A stretch of 64,000 nt of DNA from Valencia hispanica (lineage: Eukaryota > Chordata > Actinopteri > Cyprinodontiformes > Valenciidae), in contig OY747721.1 of NCBI GenBank assembly GCA_963556495.2, positions 28,718,849 to 28,782,848 of the forward strand, in the 5' to 3' direction. The notes under the pieces were generated by a model that worked only from the letters and a program-made list of their open reading frames with translations, did not search any database and was not told where the DNA came from. Below, in pieces: positions 43,991 through 54,935 of the stretch (within the stretch, counting starts at the first letter, position 1; every line of letters begins with the position of its first letter). Made by a program: the position numbers and the translations under genes.

Positions 43991-46900
43991 AGGGTTAGGG
44001 CTTTTAGGAAATTAATTGTGGATATTATCATGTCCCAATAATCCAAAGCAGGTTTCCTGTTAATGGAGACTTTTCTTTCTCAAAATGATGCAGGGATCCA
44101 CTAAGCAATGAGTGTTTAAACTTTTCTTTTCTTTTCTGAAATAATCAGCTACACCAAAACATTCTGCTACTCTTTCTAATCGAAACTTTAAGGTTGAAAA
44201 TGAATAAAACAACAACAAAAAACTGATGCATGGCCAGTCTTTATTCCGCAGAGCTGCACTTTCTGCTGTTGGATAAGAATGTTGGAACCTGGGAGACTTT
44301 GCTGCATTGGAAAGTTGCTTTGAAGAATTCAGTCTCTTCCACTTTGTATTCATAGATCTCTCTCTCCATCATTGAGGCAAATTTGCATAAATTACAAAAC
44401 AATTCCTATTGTTTCAATGAATAATATCTAAAGTTAACACTGAGGATTTATCATAGGTAAAATTATATACATCTATATATCTTTGTGGCAGCTGTAGAAT
44501 ATTTATGAGTCTATAAAAGTGCGTCGAATATTGTATCTATTTCTCTTGTTTCCTACAGCAAGCAAGCAGCTAGAAGGAAATTGTTACAACCATCAATACC
44601 AGAAAGAAAGTTCTCATTTTACCCAAACTGTTGCTCCTTTACCATTTCAACATCAATATGAACAGCAGTGCAATTCTGTCTGAAAATATTTAATCAGCAT
44701 ATTAATTGATGATTCGTTTAATAAGGAAAATGACCCACTGAACTCAAATTAAACCCAGACTTCAAACTCGGCTCCACATTTCCTGCGTCATGAACGAATT
44801 AAATAGACTCCCAAAGAGATCAAACTTCACGCTCCCATTGCTCTTACTCCAGCATTCCCAAATTGATTGGCCTCCCTAGAAAAAGAAGCTGTGCCTGTGT
44901 GTGTGCGCACGGATGTGAACTCTCTACCCGAAAAGTTGAATTTTGCTCATTGCGGAATGCTGACTGGTTGTTAAATTAGAGTGCCGGAGGTTTCCCCTCT
45001 TGCACCAGCGAACTGATGGATGCCATTTGTCATGCAACGAAGGCGACCGATACCACCAACACTCTCTCTGATAAAACTAATGAAGCCAAAGCCTGATTGA
45101 AAGATTAAAACGACAGGGAACTCGAAGAACAGGACAGTGCACTCCAAGTACAGACAATTGAAATGTATCATAGTTATTACACATTTTTGGCAAAATTCCT
45201 TGCTTTTCCAGAATAAGATTTTTCAAATTTCTCAATTAATGTTTTTTAAGAATAAATGCAAAAGCTCACTACTTGACAGTTATGTTTTTTTTGTGGTAAA
45301 CAGGCTTCAAATATGGAACAACATTTTGACATTCACACAGTATTAATCAAGCCTGGAATAACATTTGTTATGCTATTTTTCATGTCATGTATTTATCCAT
45401 ACCCGGAAAATACTTAAACAAGATCCCACAGTTGTTCCAGACTGTGCAGTAAAAACAAAAACAAAAACAAAACTGTTAGATACTCTGAAGCAGCATAAAT
45501 GTTAAAGAACTTTCAGCAGTTGAGCCGACCCAGAAGTCTCTGAGCTCAGCACGCATCTGACTTTGCTGGCGGATCATGTTTTCCCCCTCTACCTAATAAA
45601 GCCACATTTTCAATCATAGTTTTCCATGGAATTTCTAGTGTTTGGTGGGATTAATTTCACTCTAATGCCTTTGACAGCCATTTGTCAATCCCACTCCAGA
45701 GGACATGTTGAAATCACAAAACAAGAAGTTTAGCTATCAGAAATACCAATGGACAATTTCCAAGATATGAACCCAAGCACAGACTATTAAAGGATTCAGA
45801 ATTTAATCAAGTGAATTTCTATGCTGCCTTCAATTTGTCATTGGAAGTCAGAAGAATGATCTGATGTTGATGTTGCCAACAACTTCATTATTTTCCAGCT
45901 ACAAGTCAGAAAAACAGCAGCATCTACTCATTTGGCCCAGTGACTAGATATACTCCAATAAGAGTTTTTCGGTTCAAACACTGCAACAGCATGTTAACTG
46001 ACGGGTTGAGAGATAATATGTCTGCCAAAGTTGCAATGAACTACAAACGGACAGGCAGCTATTGAACTGATCATTACTTTTTATGTATGAGGTGTAGAGA
46101 TGGAACAAGATCTCGCAATATTAAATCTGCACAATATTTCTCAGAAAGCCCTGTCTAGTATCTCTCAGGATGCAAATTAGTCTAGTGAGGTAAGTAAGCT
46201 AGAGTATCAACGGGTTCACTCTGAGGATCACATCCCCTCTGTATCTATACTTGAGTGTTTTTTACAGAAAAAAGGATGAGGTTTTAGAGTAGCCATTTGA
46301 TTGGCAAAACACGTTGGGCTGACTGAAAACACTCGATTACAAAAGCATCGAAGAAGCCTCCAACACATTCACATCACAGACACAAATAATCGGTAATCAA
46401 TGGCAAGACTAAATAGATCAACTTAAACTAAAGGACTTTCAAAGGAAGAGTCTGGACTTCATTTGATCATGTCTTGAAAAACTGGTTTAAATAATTCAAT
46501 GGTTAACAGAGATTTTTTTTTAAACCCTGTTTGAGATTTCTGAATCCTTCAATGTATTTGTGAAAACAGAGAAGGAGACTTTTGGATACTCTGAGATTGG
46601 GACCATTTTAGATTTAGACAAGACTTAAAAACAATATTTGGACCAGTCAAACCTGGACTGATTAACTTTACACTGATTACAGAGCCTTTCAAACAGTTTA
46701 GGATTACTGAGGCCTTTACTGTATGAACCCCATCCAAAAACAGGGATTCCTAGTTTTTTTTAAAATGTTGTTAATAATCTTGTCAGGGTTAATTAAGCTT
46801 AAAACACACATGCATTGGCATTTTTAAAACCAGTTTATCTTCCTTCTGTGTCCTAATTATTTCAAAAACCACAAGTAAAAACTATATTTAATCTAAGACA

Positions 46901-48610
46901 CTGAAGAACATGAAGAGCTGCCACACGGTTAGAAACTCAAACAATCAGCACATAATGCCTTACAATTATTTATGCATTACAAAAGTAATATATTATTTCC
47001 CAATGCATTCATAATGGACATTATTTTAAAAAATAATTTTAATTATAATGAATTTAAAGAAATGGGGAAAACAGATTTGGGACCAAGACAGGGTGTAGAT
47101 AAAGTTTGAGTCAAATCTGACATCTGGTGATGCAAAGACTGGCGCTTTGGGACTGCATGATGGCTTATTACAGGGAGTACGGGGACACCTTTCAACATAG
47201 CTCAGCAGCTTCACGCCAAACTCTGAAAACAGTGATGTATAAGTATATCCTTAGCAGACTCAAATATAAAGCAAACTCACTGCCAATCATGCACCACCCT
47301 AGAGCAATGCTGATACCATTTTCTTTATACTGCATCCCTGAAGACCTGGAATGAATATTAATCAGAAATTCAACAAAGCCACAACAAGAAATATATAACA
47401 GGATAAATCTTTTTTTAGTCTGATCAGATGACATTCTTGAAGTTATTTTGAACGACCTTCTGAAAAAGTTAACATTCTATTTATTTTTTTACTACCAAAA
47501 ACAAAGAGCTAAAAATATCCTTGGATTCTGGTGTACAATCTATAACATCCAATGACCAAGGTGGAGTGGCTATCCAACAAGCAACTCTAATCATAAATTC
47601 ATGTGTTTTTATTTTGGCATCCACCGTTATGTTTCGTTTGGTGTTTTAAATTAATTGTCGATGTGTAGAAAAAACACTACAGAATGCAATTCACATGTTA
47701 GACAATGTGTTCATATTTTTCTGCCATGTAACAAAGGAGAAAAAAAAGGCAACCTGCAGAATAATGCCTGTATGATTAAAACATATTACTGTGTCTTTAA
47801 ACCAGGTGGCATTTTGATAACAACTGATTAAACTCTATTTATTTCTTGCCAGTGACACACTTCTTTTATTATTCCTGAAAGGTATTAATAAATGACAATC
47901 TGCTGCACATAATTACCTTTATCGACAAAATGATGTGTAAATTATTAGTCAACTCACTGTCTGCCAGTGAAGTGTCAACACTTTTCAGACTAATTGAAGG
48001 CAGTGAATCATTGATCATGTTTGCAAAGCTTTGAGGCGTTAAGATGCTGGAATTAATGAAATGCGTGCAAACAGCTGCATAAAACATAACATCAACTGTT
48101 AGGTGGAAACGTGCAACATTTAAAAATGTTTACAGATTATAATTTGGGTTGGGAAATTCAAGTGATTCTTTACTCCACAATGAATTTAAGATAGTGGTGA
48201 GAAGAAGGTAAGAGAGAAGTTGAATGCTGGATAAACAAAGGCAGGCAAAGGGATAAAATGTATTCCTCTTTAAATTTGTAAATATATGAAATCCAGACCT
48301 ATGAACATAAAAGTATAAGTATATATTCAGAGACATGCACAAATCCTGTAAATAACATGTAGAAACCATAAAAATGAGTGGCATAAGCAAAGAAAACCAA
48401 GGTTGCTACAGAAACACATGGGCTTCAAGAGGAATAACTACAGTAAAAGTAAACAACCAACCAAACAAATCCTGACAGAATTAATTAATAAAGAGAAAAA
48501 AAAGAATAAAACAAAAATCCTTGGAAGGAATCAAGACAACCTTAAAGCAGCAATAGAAAACAGATTCACGAAATCGCTAAACACATATCAATCTGGCTCA
48601 ACACTGCTGT
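43991..48610. other. No recognised gene or repeat
   Basis: A 4.6-kb AT-rich stretch, the longest feature-poor part of the window. It has small A/CAAAA tracts (45450-45470) and scattered short ORFs with no recognisable domain. It may hold unique intronic or intergenic DNA, including regulatory sequence I cannot recognise by eye. Confidence 0.45.
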
Positions 48611-49090
48611 GAAGGATACAATATCTTGGGGATCCGCACACACCAGGAGCCACCCCACCTCTTGAACCTCTTTTTGAAAACAACATTCTCTTTAGCCCTG
48701 TGGCCTTCAGGCAGGCTTTTGTTCTAACAGCTAAAATGCTTGTACCAGAAGGACCTCAAGGTCCTTCAGGGCTAATACGTAAAAAGCAGGTCTGATTAAT
48801 AAGGCCTAAGACCACTGAGGCATTTATAAATGACTAAAAGAACCTAAATCAATCCTGAAGCGGACGGGGAGTCAATGCAATGTTTCTTAAACTGGAGTAA
48901 CGTGTTCCCACCCTCTGGTCCTCGTCAGAACACGTGCCGCTGAATTCTAAAGAAGCTGAAGATTAGAGATAGATTTTTTTTGGAAGACCAGAGAGCAGCG
49001 CATTACAATAATCTAATCTATTGGAAATAAAAGCATGGATCTCGACCTCCGTGCTAGCAAGAGAGATTAATGGGCTGCTAATTGCGTTGT
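48611..49090 (+). repeat. LINE-derived dispersed repeat
   Basis: The phrases GACGGGGAGTCAATGCAATG, GTCAGAACACGTGCCGCTGA, TTCTAAAGAAGCTGAAGATT and GCGCATTACAATAATCTAAT recur widely in fish genomes as part of a decayed retroposon. The antisense LINE at 57727-58110 shares GGGGAGCCAGTGTAATG. No ORF is preserved. Confidence 0.5.
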
Positions 49091-50245
49091 ATGACTGCTA
49101 ATAGAAAAACGTGTAGTGAGAGTCAAAAAATAAAATTATAAATTAAATTTCTGTTCATACAACATGTTCCTTTAGTGGTCAGAAACCTAAATTGCAGAGA
49201 ATTTTTATAATTGGCTTGATCAGTCAGGCTGATCAGTTTACAACAAATGCATATTCAAACAATTGGAACACAAATGTAACAGAATACCCATTTCATAATA
49301 AAATGTTGTTTCTAGTATTTTTTTTTTGTTTCATCCCAGTATGACTTTATTTTACAGGGTACTGGAGGACAGATTGCCATATCATCAGATACTGCATCCT
49401 TAAACCATTACTGATTCTCATTTGACTGCTAGCAGCCAGATAGGTTTATCAGAAATGGATTAAAAAAACAAAACATTGTTGCTTTGTTTCCTGCTGTTCA
49501 TTTAAATTACCTGCCAGCTCCATAATTAATCTGCCTCTGATTAGACAGCTGGACTGACAACCAGCAGGGGTCAGGGGCTGTGAAGTCCAGAGATTGGAAA
49601 CACAATGTGTGTTAATATCTAATCACAAGAAGCTTTCGATCACTGTGATGTGTTTCAGCCTTAATGTCATGAGAAATTACAAAATCTAAATTCAATGCAG
49701 CTACTTTTGTCTCCCAGCTGATTTGCATTAGACTTAGATGGCTGCTCTTGTGACTGGAGAAGCAGCTTAATTATTACACTTCCAGACAGGTTTATTTTGC
49801 AGAGCCGCTTTCACCTTTTTTTCCTGAAATGTGGAGTTTGAAACACTGAAACATTTACAGAGAGCTCTGCCTCTGACATGTGCCAACAAGGCGAGATGGA
49901 GAGCAAGAACAAAGCATACAAAATGTCAGCGTCGGGAGGTCAGCTTCATCTTTGATTTGCACCATCAGAACAAACCAATCAGCAGTTAGAGTCAACACAG
50001 AATGAATTTATTTCAAAAGGAAATATATAAGTTGATTTCCATCAATCAGTCATTGAGAACTTAAGTTGACATTTGTACAGAGAATGATCCAGAACAATTA
50101 GAACCAGTTCTGCATTCAAAAAAAAAAAATGTATGCACATTTGTCAGATCCAATAGTAAAATGAAGACTATTTGATACAAAGTGAAAACATTTTGCCTGA
50201 TTCTGGTTGGTTTTAGAGGTATGATGTGACTTAAGTTTTAGTTAA
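49091..50245. other. No recognised gene
   Basis: AT-rich sequence without domain, repeat or RNA signal that I can name. Confidence 0.4.
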
Positions 50246-50741
50246 AGGGGCTATATGCAATTTTCTGAAATTTAAACTCGCGACTGACACCTGTGGCCAA
50301 AAAACCAAACTGCTTCCGTTCTGCTCGCTCTTGCAGCGGGCGCTCGTACGCCGGTCGCTCTCAATCTTTGATCTTTTTCGGGCACTTGTCAGGGGTTTAA
50401 CTTTTTTAGTCTTATGTGGAGTTACTGTTGGTGTCAAAGTTGTCCTTGGTCTGTTCTGTGTATTCGCACAATCCATTGAACTGCTTGCGAGTGCTGACTA
50501 CCGGTGGTGGCAGACTGATCTGAAACATTTAACATGAACGCGCTTGACGTCACATCCACATACAGCGCGGGAAAATCCCATCCGACAGAAAATAGAAAAA
50601 ATTGGATACAGGCTTATAGGTGCACCCACTGTGAGCTGACAAGGTGTCAGTATGCTCATCAAGAGATGTTTGAGTCTTAAATGGTCAAATAAAAAGGCTA
50701 TTGTTACGTTTATTTTGGGGAAAAAGTTGCATATAGCCCCT
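50246..50741. mobile_element. TTAA-flanked MITE, complete copy, 496 bp
   Basis: Perfect inverted termini: AGGGGCTATATGCAA at the left and TTGCATATAGCCCCT at the right, flanked by TTAA (50242-50245 and 50742-50745). A TTAA target is used by piggyBac and Kolobok elements. The internal 81-aa minus-strand frame recurs as an 88-aa frame in the second copy at 59654, sharing phrases such as RPRTTLTPTV and KKVKPLTSARKRSKIE. This shows only common descent of the copies. Confidence 0.85.
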
Positions 50742-50843
50742 TTAAGGTTAGGAATAGATTGGCAATGGTTAGGGTTATGAAAAATGTCTGGCTAAAATGA
50801 ATGGAATTCATTAAAGGTCCTCACTACTACTAGCAAGACAAGA

Positions 50844-50972
<129 letters not shown>

Positions 50973-52315
50973 TTAAATATTTGTGCTTCTGATAACTGAT
51001 TTACTGTGAAAAAGTATACCTCTTTCCTATGTGTCTGTCTGTTGCTTCCTATGATGTGTACACATATTCTAGTATCCATAATCACGATGCTGTGTGTTTG
51101 CAAATAATCAAATTGTATAACTGGACGTTTGTATACAATTTTACTTTTAGTTAAAAACTTTTTGTTAGGTGCAGGATATGGTAACATGTTTTCCTGTGTC
51201 AATGAGCTAAAAGAGTTTTCAAGGGTTAGTATTGCAAAACTGCCATTCCATCATAACTGGCTGGAACAAACATTTTCGTGAATCCAAACATATACAGTCT
51301 TAAATAAATGACACTCTTTTTGGAGGACTGTGGTGATATGTCAGTGAATAAAGAAGCAGGAAATGAGCAATAGCAGCAGAGAATTCAAAGGGTTAACATT
51401 ACTGGAATCACAAATTGCACAATTACCAAATTGTGGACAAGGATTTACAGTAGGTCACCTGAACTATAACTGCCTTGTTGCAGCCCTGCTTGCAGCAGTG
51501 CGGCTCCTTAGATGAGACGAGATGAAACCTGAGTGATCCCCGCAGGGAAATTAAGCCCTCGCAGAAGCAGCAGAAGTAATGGGATTCATCAGCACAAAAC
51601 GACAAGTGGAATAAAGGCTCACAAACACAGTATTAAAAAAGCAATAAGAGGAAGAGACAGTGCATTTAAAAACAATTTGCTCCCTCGAAAAATAGAGGAA
51701 ATGCTTGAGCTTGAGTACAACAAAAAGCTTTTGTTGCTGGTGGACGCTTTAGAGAGATATAGAGCACCTTTAAAAACCATTATACCAGAATAACAATGAC
51801 CATAAATGACCGGCATGGAGGGGGAGTTGGCACCAGACTACCATGGTAACCATGAGTCAATTATTTAAATGCCCACGGGTCACGACAAAAACATCGGATT
51901 CTGCTGCAAAGTTTTGAGGAAACTTTGTGGGGGGTTTCAGTCATCCATCCAGATTAGACAAGAATTCTACTCCACTCTGTATTAAGATTTCTCAAAATGT
52001 TTCAAGCTTCTGATAAATAAAATTAGAGGCATGACTATAGATGTTTTTTTAGTTTTTTTTACCAACATCTCAAAACACATTGCTTCCTTGTGTAACATCA
52101 GGGGAAAATCTAAACAAATTACCCAAGATATCATTTTGAGAACTGTGGACCGCCATAAGTCTGGTTTCATCTTTGGAAACAATTTCCAGAAGCTTGAAGG
52201 TGGAACGTCTGGACATGTGTATACCAATGTAAACAGCATTGCAATGTTCAGCTATGGTACTGTACACATTTCATTTCTTGGATGACTAGTTTTTACTTTT
52301 ATTTGAGAAAAAATA
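50973..52315. other. No recognised gene; one 86-aa ORF
   Basis: A plus-strand frame (51533-51793) encodes a basic peptide with KAIRGRDSAFKNNLLPRKIE and ends naturally, but shows no known domain. GTGATCCCCGCAGGGAAATT at its start hints at a LINE tail nearby. A repeat or chance ORF is more likely than a gene. Confidence 0.35.
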
Positions 52316-52935
52316 TTCAATTCAATTTAGAAATACTTTATTAATCCCAGAGGGAAATTAAATGTTGTTGGAGCTCAAACTAATTAATTCTTTAAGGAGT
52401 TGTTGTAGATCATTATGGATGTGGGCAGGAAGGATTTTTATTGTAGCGGTCTGAAGACACTCTGTTGTTGTAAGATAGTCTCATGAAGAGGATGCTCAGG
52501 GTTGTCCATAATTCTTTTGATTTTATGAAGAATCCTTTTTTGCATCATCATCTCCAGATGTTCCAGAACAGAACCAGCCTTCTTTATCAGGTTGTTGAGC
52601 ATTTTTAAGTCCCTGGTTCTGATGCCGCTACCCCAACAGAACGCTGAAGAGATACCCTCTCCACAACAGACTTGTAGAAGATCTGCAGCATCTTGCTGCA
52701 AACTTTGAAGGACTTAAGTTTCCGCAAGAAGTAAAGTCTGCTCTGTCCCTTCTTGTAGACAGCTTTCTGTTGTCCAGGTGAACTCCAAGGTATTTATACT
52801 TAACCACCTCCACTTCTTCTCCCATGATGGAAACAGTGTTTGACTTAACCTCTTTCTTCTTAAATCTACGATCATCTCCTTTGTTTTTTCACATTTAATG
52901 TAAGAAGATTGTTTCCACACCAGGCCACAAAGCGG
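52316..52935 (-). pseudogene. Rex1/L2-like LINE, 3' part of ORF and UTR
   Basis: On the minus strand the frame reads KTKEMIVDLRRKR, then EEVEVVKYKYLGVHLDNRKL (the end of the RT domain), a shifted segment with SPSKFAARCCRSSTSLL, and KAGSVLEHLEMMMQKRILHK with MDNPEHPLHETILQQQ. The UTR ends at about 52318 in the complement of ATTAATAAAGTATTTCTAAA. It is 5'-truncated and frameshifted. Confidence 0.8.
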
Positions 52936-53325
52936 TCTACCAGTTCTCCATATTTAGCTTCTTGTCTATATGTTAAAGTAGTCTTATTATTGAGTACAAT
53001 TTTTGGGTACTCTACCCACCTCTGCTGGGTTGTTGTTATTCTGATGTTAATATTGGATTTTTATTCATGTTGAGGTTTCATATATATATTGACTTAGGCA
53101 AATCCAAAGCAAAACTTTGTCATTTTAAACACTGGACTCAACATTCGGATTGGTTTTTGGTCTGAATGAGTCAACTCTTTCCTCTCTACCAGGTCAAAGT
53201 TAAAGCCAAAGTAGAAGCAGTTAGTTGGAGCTAGAGGCTGAAGGCTACTGAGGTGGAAACACAAATAACTGGTGGTTAGGAGACACAAGCACGCACCTTT
53301 TTTAGGAGCATCTGGCATGTTTATA

Positions 53326-53523
53326 CAGGTCCTTCTCAAAAAATTTGCATATTGTGATAAAGTTCATTCTTTTCCATAATGTAATGATAAAAATTAAACT
53401 TTCATATATTTTAGATTCATTGCACACCAACTGAAATATTTCAGGTCTTTTGTTTTAAAACTGATGATTTTGGCATACAGCTCATGAAAACCCAAAATTC
53501 CTATCTCAAAAAATTAGCATATC
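53326..53523 (+). repeat. Left IR/DR arm of Tc1
   Basis: It starts CAGGTCCTTCTCAAAAAATT and ends at the inner repeat TCTCAAAAAATTAGCATAT. It mirrors 54735-54933. Confidence 0.9.
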
Positions 53524-53651
53524 ATGAAAAGGTTCTCTAAACGAGCTATTAACCTAATCATCTGAATCAACTAATTAACTCTAAACACCTGCAAAAGATT
53601 CCTGAGGCTTTTAAAAACTCCCAGCCTGGTTCATTACTCAAAACCGCAATC

Positions 53652-54656
53652 ATGGGTAAGACTGCCGACCTGACTGCTGCCCAGAAGGCCATCATTGACA
53701 CCCTCAAGCAAGAGGGTAAGACACAGAAAGAAATTTCTGAACGAATAGGCTGTTCCCAGAGTGCTGTATCAAGGCACCTCAGTGGGAAGTCTGAGGGAAG
53801 GAAAAAGTGTGGCAGAAAACGCTGCACAACGAGAAGAGGTGACCGGACCCTGAGGAAGATTGTGGAGAAGGACCGATTCCAGACCTTGGGGGACCTGCGG
53901 AAGCAGTGGACTGAGTCTGGAGTAGAAACATCCAGAGCCACCGTGCACAGGCGTGTGCAGGAAATGGGCTACAGGTGCCGCATTCCCCAGGTCAAGCCAC
54001 TTTTGAACCAGAAACAGCGGCAGAAGCGCCTGACCTGGGCTACAGAGAAGCAGCACTGGACTGTTGCTCAGTGGTCCAAAGTACTTTTTTCGGATAAAAG
54101 CAAATTTTGCATGTCATTCGGAAATCAAGGTGGCAGAGTCTGGAAGAAGACTGGGGAGAAGGAAATGCCAAAATGCCTGAAGTCCAGTGTCAAGTACCCA
54201 CAGTCAGTGATGGTCTGGGGTGCCATGTCAGCTGCTGGTGTTGGTCCACTGTGTTTTATCAAGGGCAGGGTCAATGCAGCTAGCTATCAGGAGATTTTGG
54301 AGCACTTCATGCTTCCATCTGCTGAAAAGCTTTATGGAGATGAAGATTTCATTTTTCAGCACGACCTGGCACCTGCTCACAGTGCCAAAACCACTGGTAA
54401 ATGGTTTACTGACCATGGTATTACTGTGCTCAATTGGCCTGCCAACTCTCCTGACCTGAACCCCATAGAGAATCTGTGGGATATTGTGAAGAGGAAGTTG
54501 AGAGACACAATACCCAATACACTGGATGAGCTTAAGGCCGCTATCGAAGCATCCTGGGCCTCCATAACACCTCAGCAGTGCCACAGGCTGATTGCCTCCA
54601 TGACACGCCGCATTGAAGCAGTCATTTCTGCAAAAGGATTCCCGACCAAGTATTGA
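53652..54656 (+). CDS. Tc1-like transposase, complete ORF (334 aa)
   Basis: A cut-and-paste transposase that would bind the element ends in the nucleus and integrate at TA. The ATG at 53652 follows an in-frame-free leader and gives MGKTADLTAAQKAIIDTLKQ. A helix-turn-helix (QKEISERIGCSQSAVSRHLS, residues ~27-46) forms the paired-like domain, with a basic GRKKCGRKRCTT linker at ~50-61. A second helix pair follows (TLGDLRKQWTESGVETSRAT). The DDE core has VLFSDKSKF (first Asp), VMVWGAMSAAGVGPL, FIFQHDLAPAHS (second Asp) and SPDLNPIENLW (Glu), with 34 residues between the second Asp and the Glu. It ends SAKGFPTKY, the usual tail. Length is normal for Tc1 proteins. The usual SDESKF motif reads SDKSKF. 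Whether it is expressed is unknown. Confidence 0.93.
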   Translation: MGKTADLTAAQKAIIDTLKQEGKTQKEISERIGCSQSAVSRHLSGKSEGRKKCGRKRCTTRRGDRTLRKIVEKDRFQTLGDLRKQWTESGVETSRATVHRRVQEMGYRCRIPQVKPLLNQKQRQKRLTWATEKQHWTVAQWSKVLFSDKSKFCMSFGNQGGRVWKKTGEKEMPKCLKSSVKYPQSVMVWGAMSAAGVGPLCFIKGRVNAASYQEILEHFMLPSAEKLYGDEDFIFQHDLAPAHSAKTTGKWFTDHGITVLNWPANSPDLNPIENLWDIVKRKLRDTIPNTLDELKAAIEASWASITPQQCHRLIASMTRRIEAVISAKGFPTKY

Positions 54657-54734
54657 GTGCATAACTGAACATAATTATTTGAATGTTGACTTTCTTTGTA
54701 TTAAAAACACTTTTCTTTTATTGGTCGGATGAAA

Positions 54735-54933
54735 TATGCTAATTTTTTGAGATAGGAATTTTGGGTTTTCATGAGCTGTATGCCAAAATCATCAGTTTTA
54801 AAACAATAAAAGACCTGAAATATTTCAGTTGGTGTGCAATGAATCTAAAATATATGAAAGTTTATTTTTTATCATTACATTATGGAAAAGAATGAACTTG
54901 ATCACAATATGCAAATTCTTGGAGAATGACCTG
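54735..54933 (-). repeat. Right IR/DR arm of Tc1
   Basis: The inverted counterpart of the left arm, including AAATATTTCAGTTGGTGTGC and its complement. Near-identity of the arms suggests a relatively young insertion. Confidence 0.9.
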
Positions 54934-54935
54934 TA

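Larger units (their letters stand above)
53326..54933 (+). mobile_element. Intact-looking Tc1-like transposon, 1608 bp
   Basis: TA flanks both ends (53324-53325, 54934-54935). The inverted repeats are about 200 bp long and each holds two similar motifs, an outer TCTCAAAAAATTTGCATAT and an inner TCTCAAAAAATTAGCATAT at the left. This is the IR/DR arrangement in which transposase binds two sites per arm. The single gene has no frame break. The outer motif of the right arm has a few changes (CAAATTCTTGGAGAAT). Confidence 0.93.

Noticed and set aside
51533..51793. 86-aa basic ORF as a small gene
   Set aside because: There is no recognisable family, and LINE-tail-like words occur at its start.
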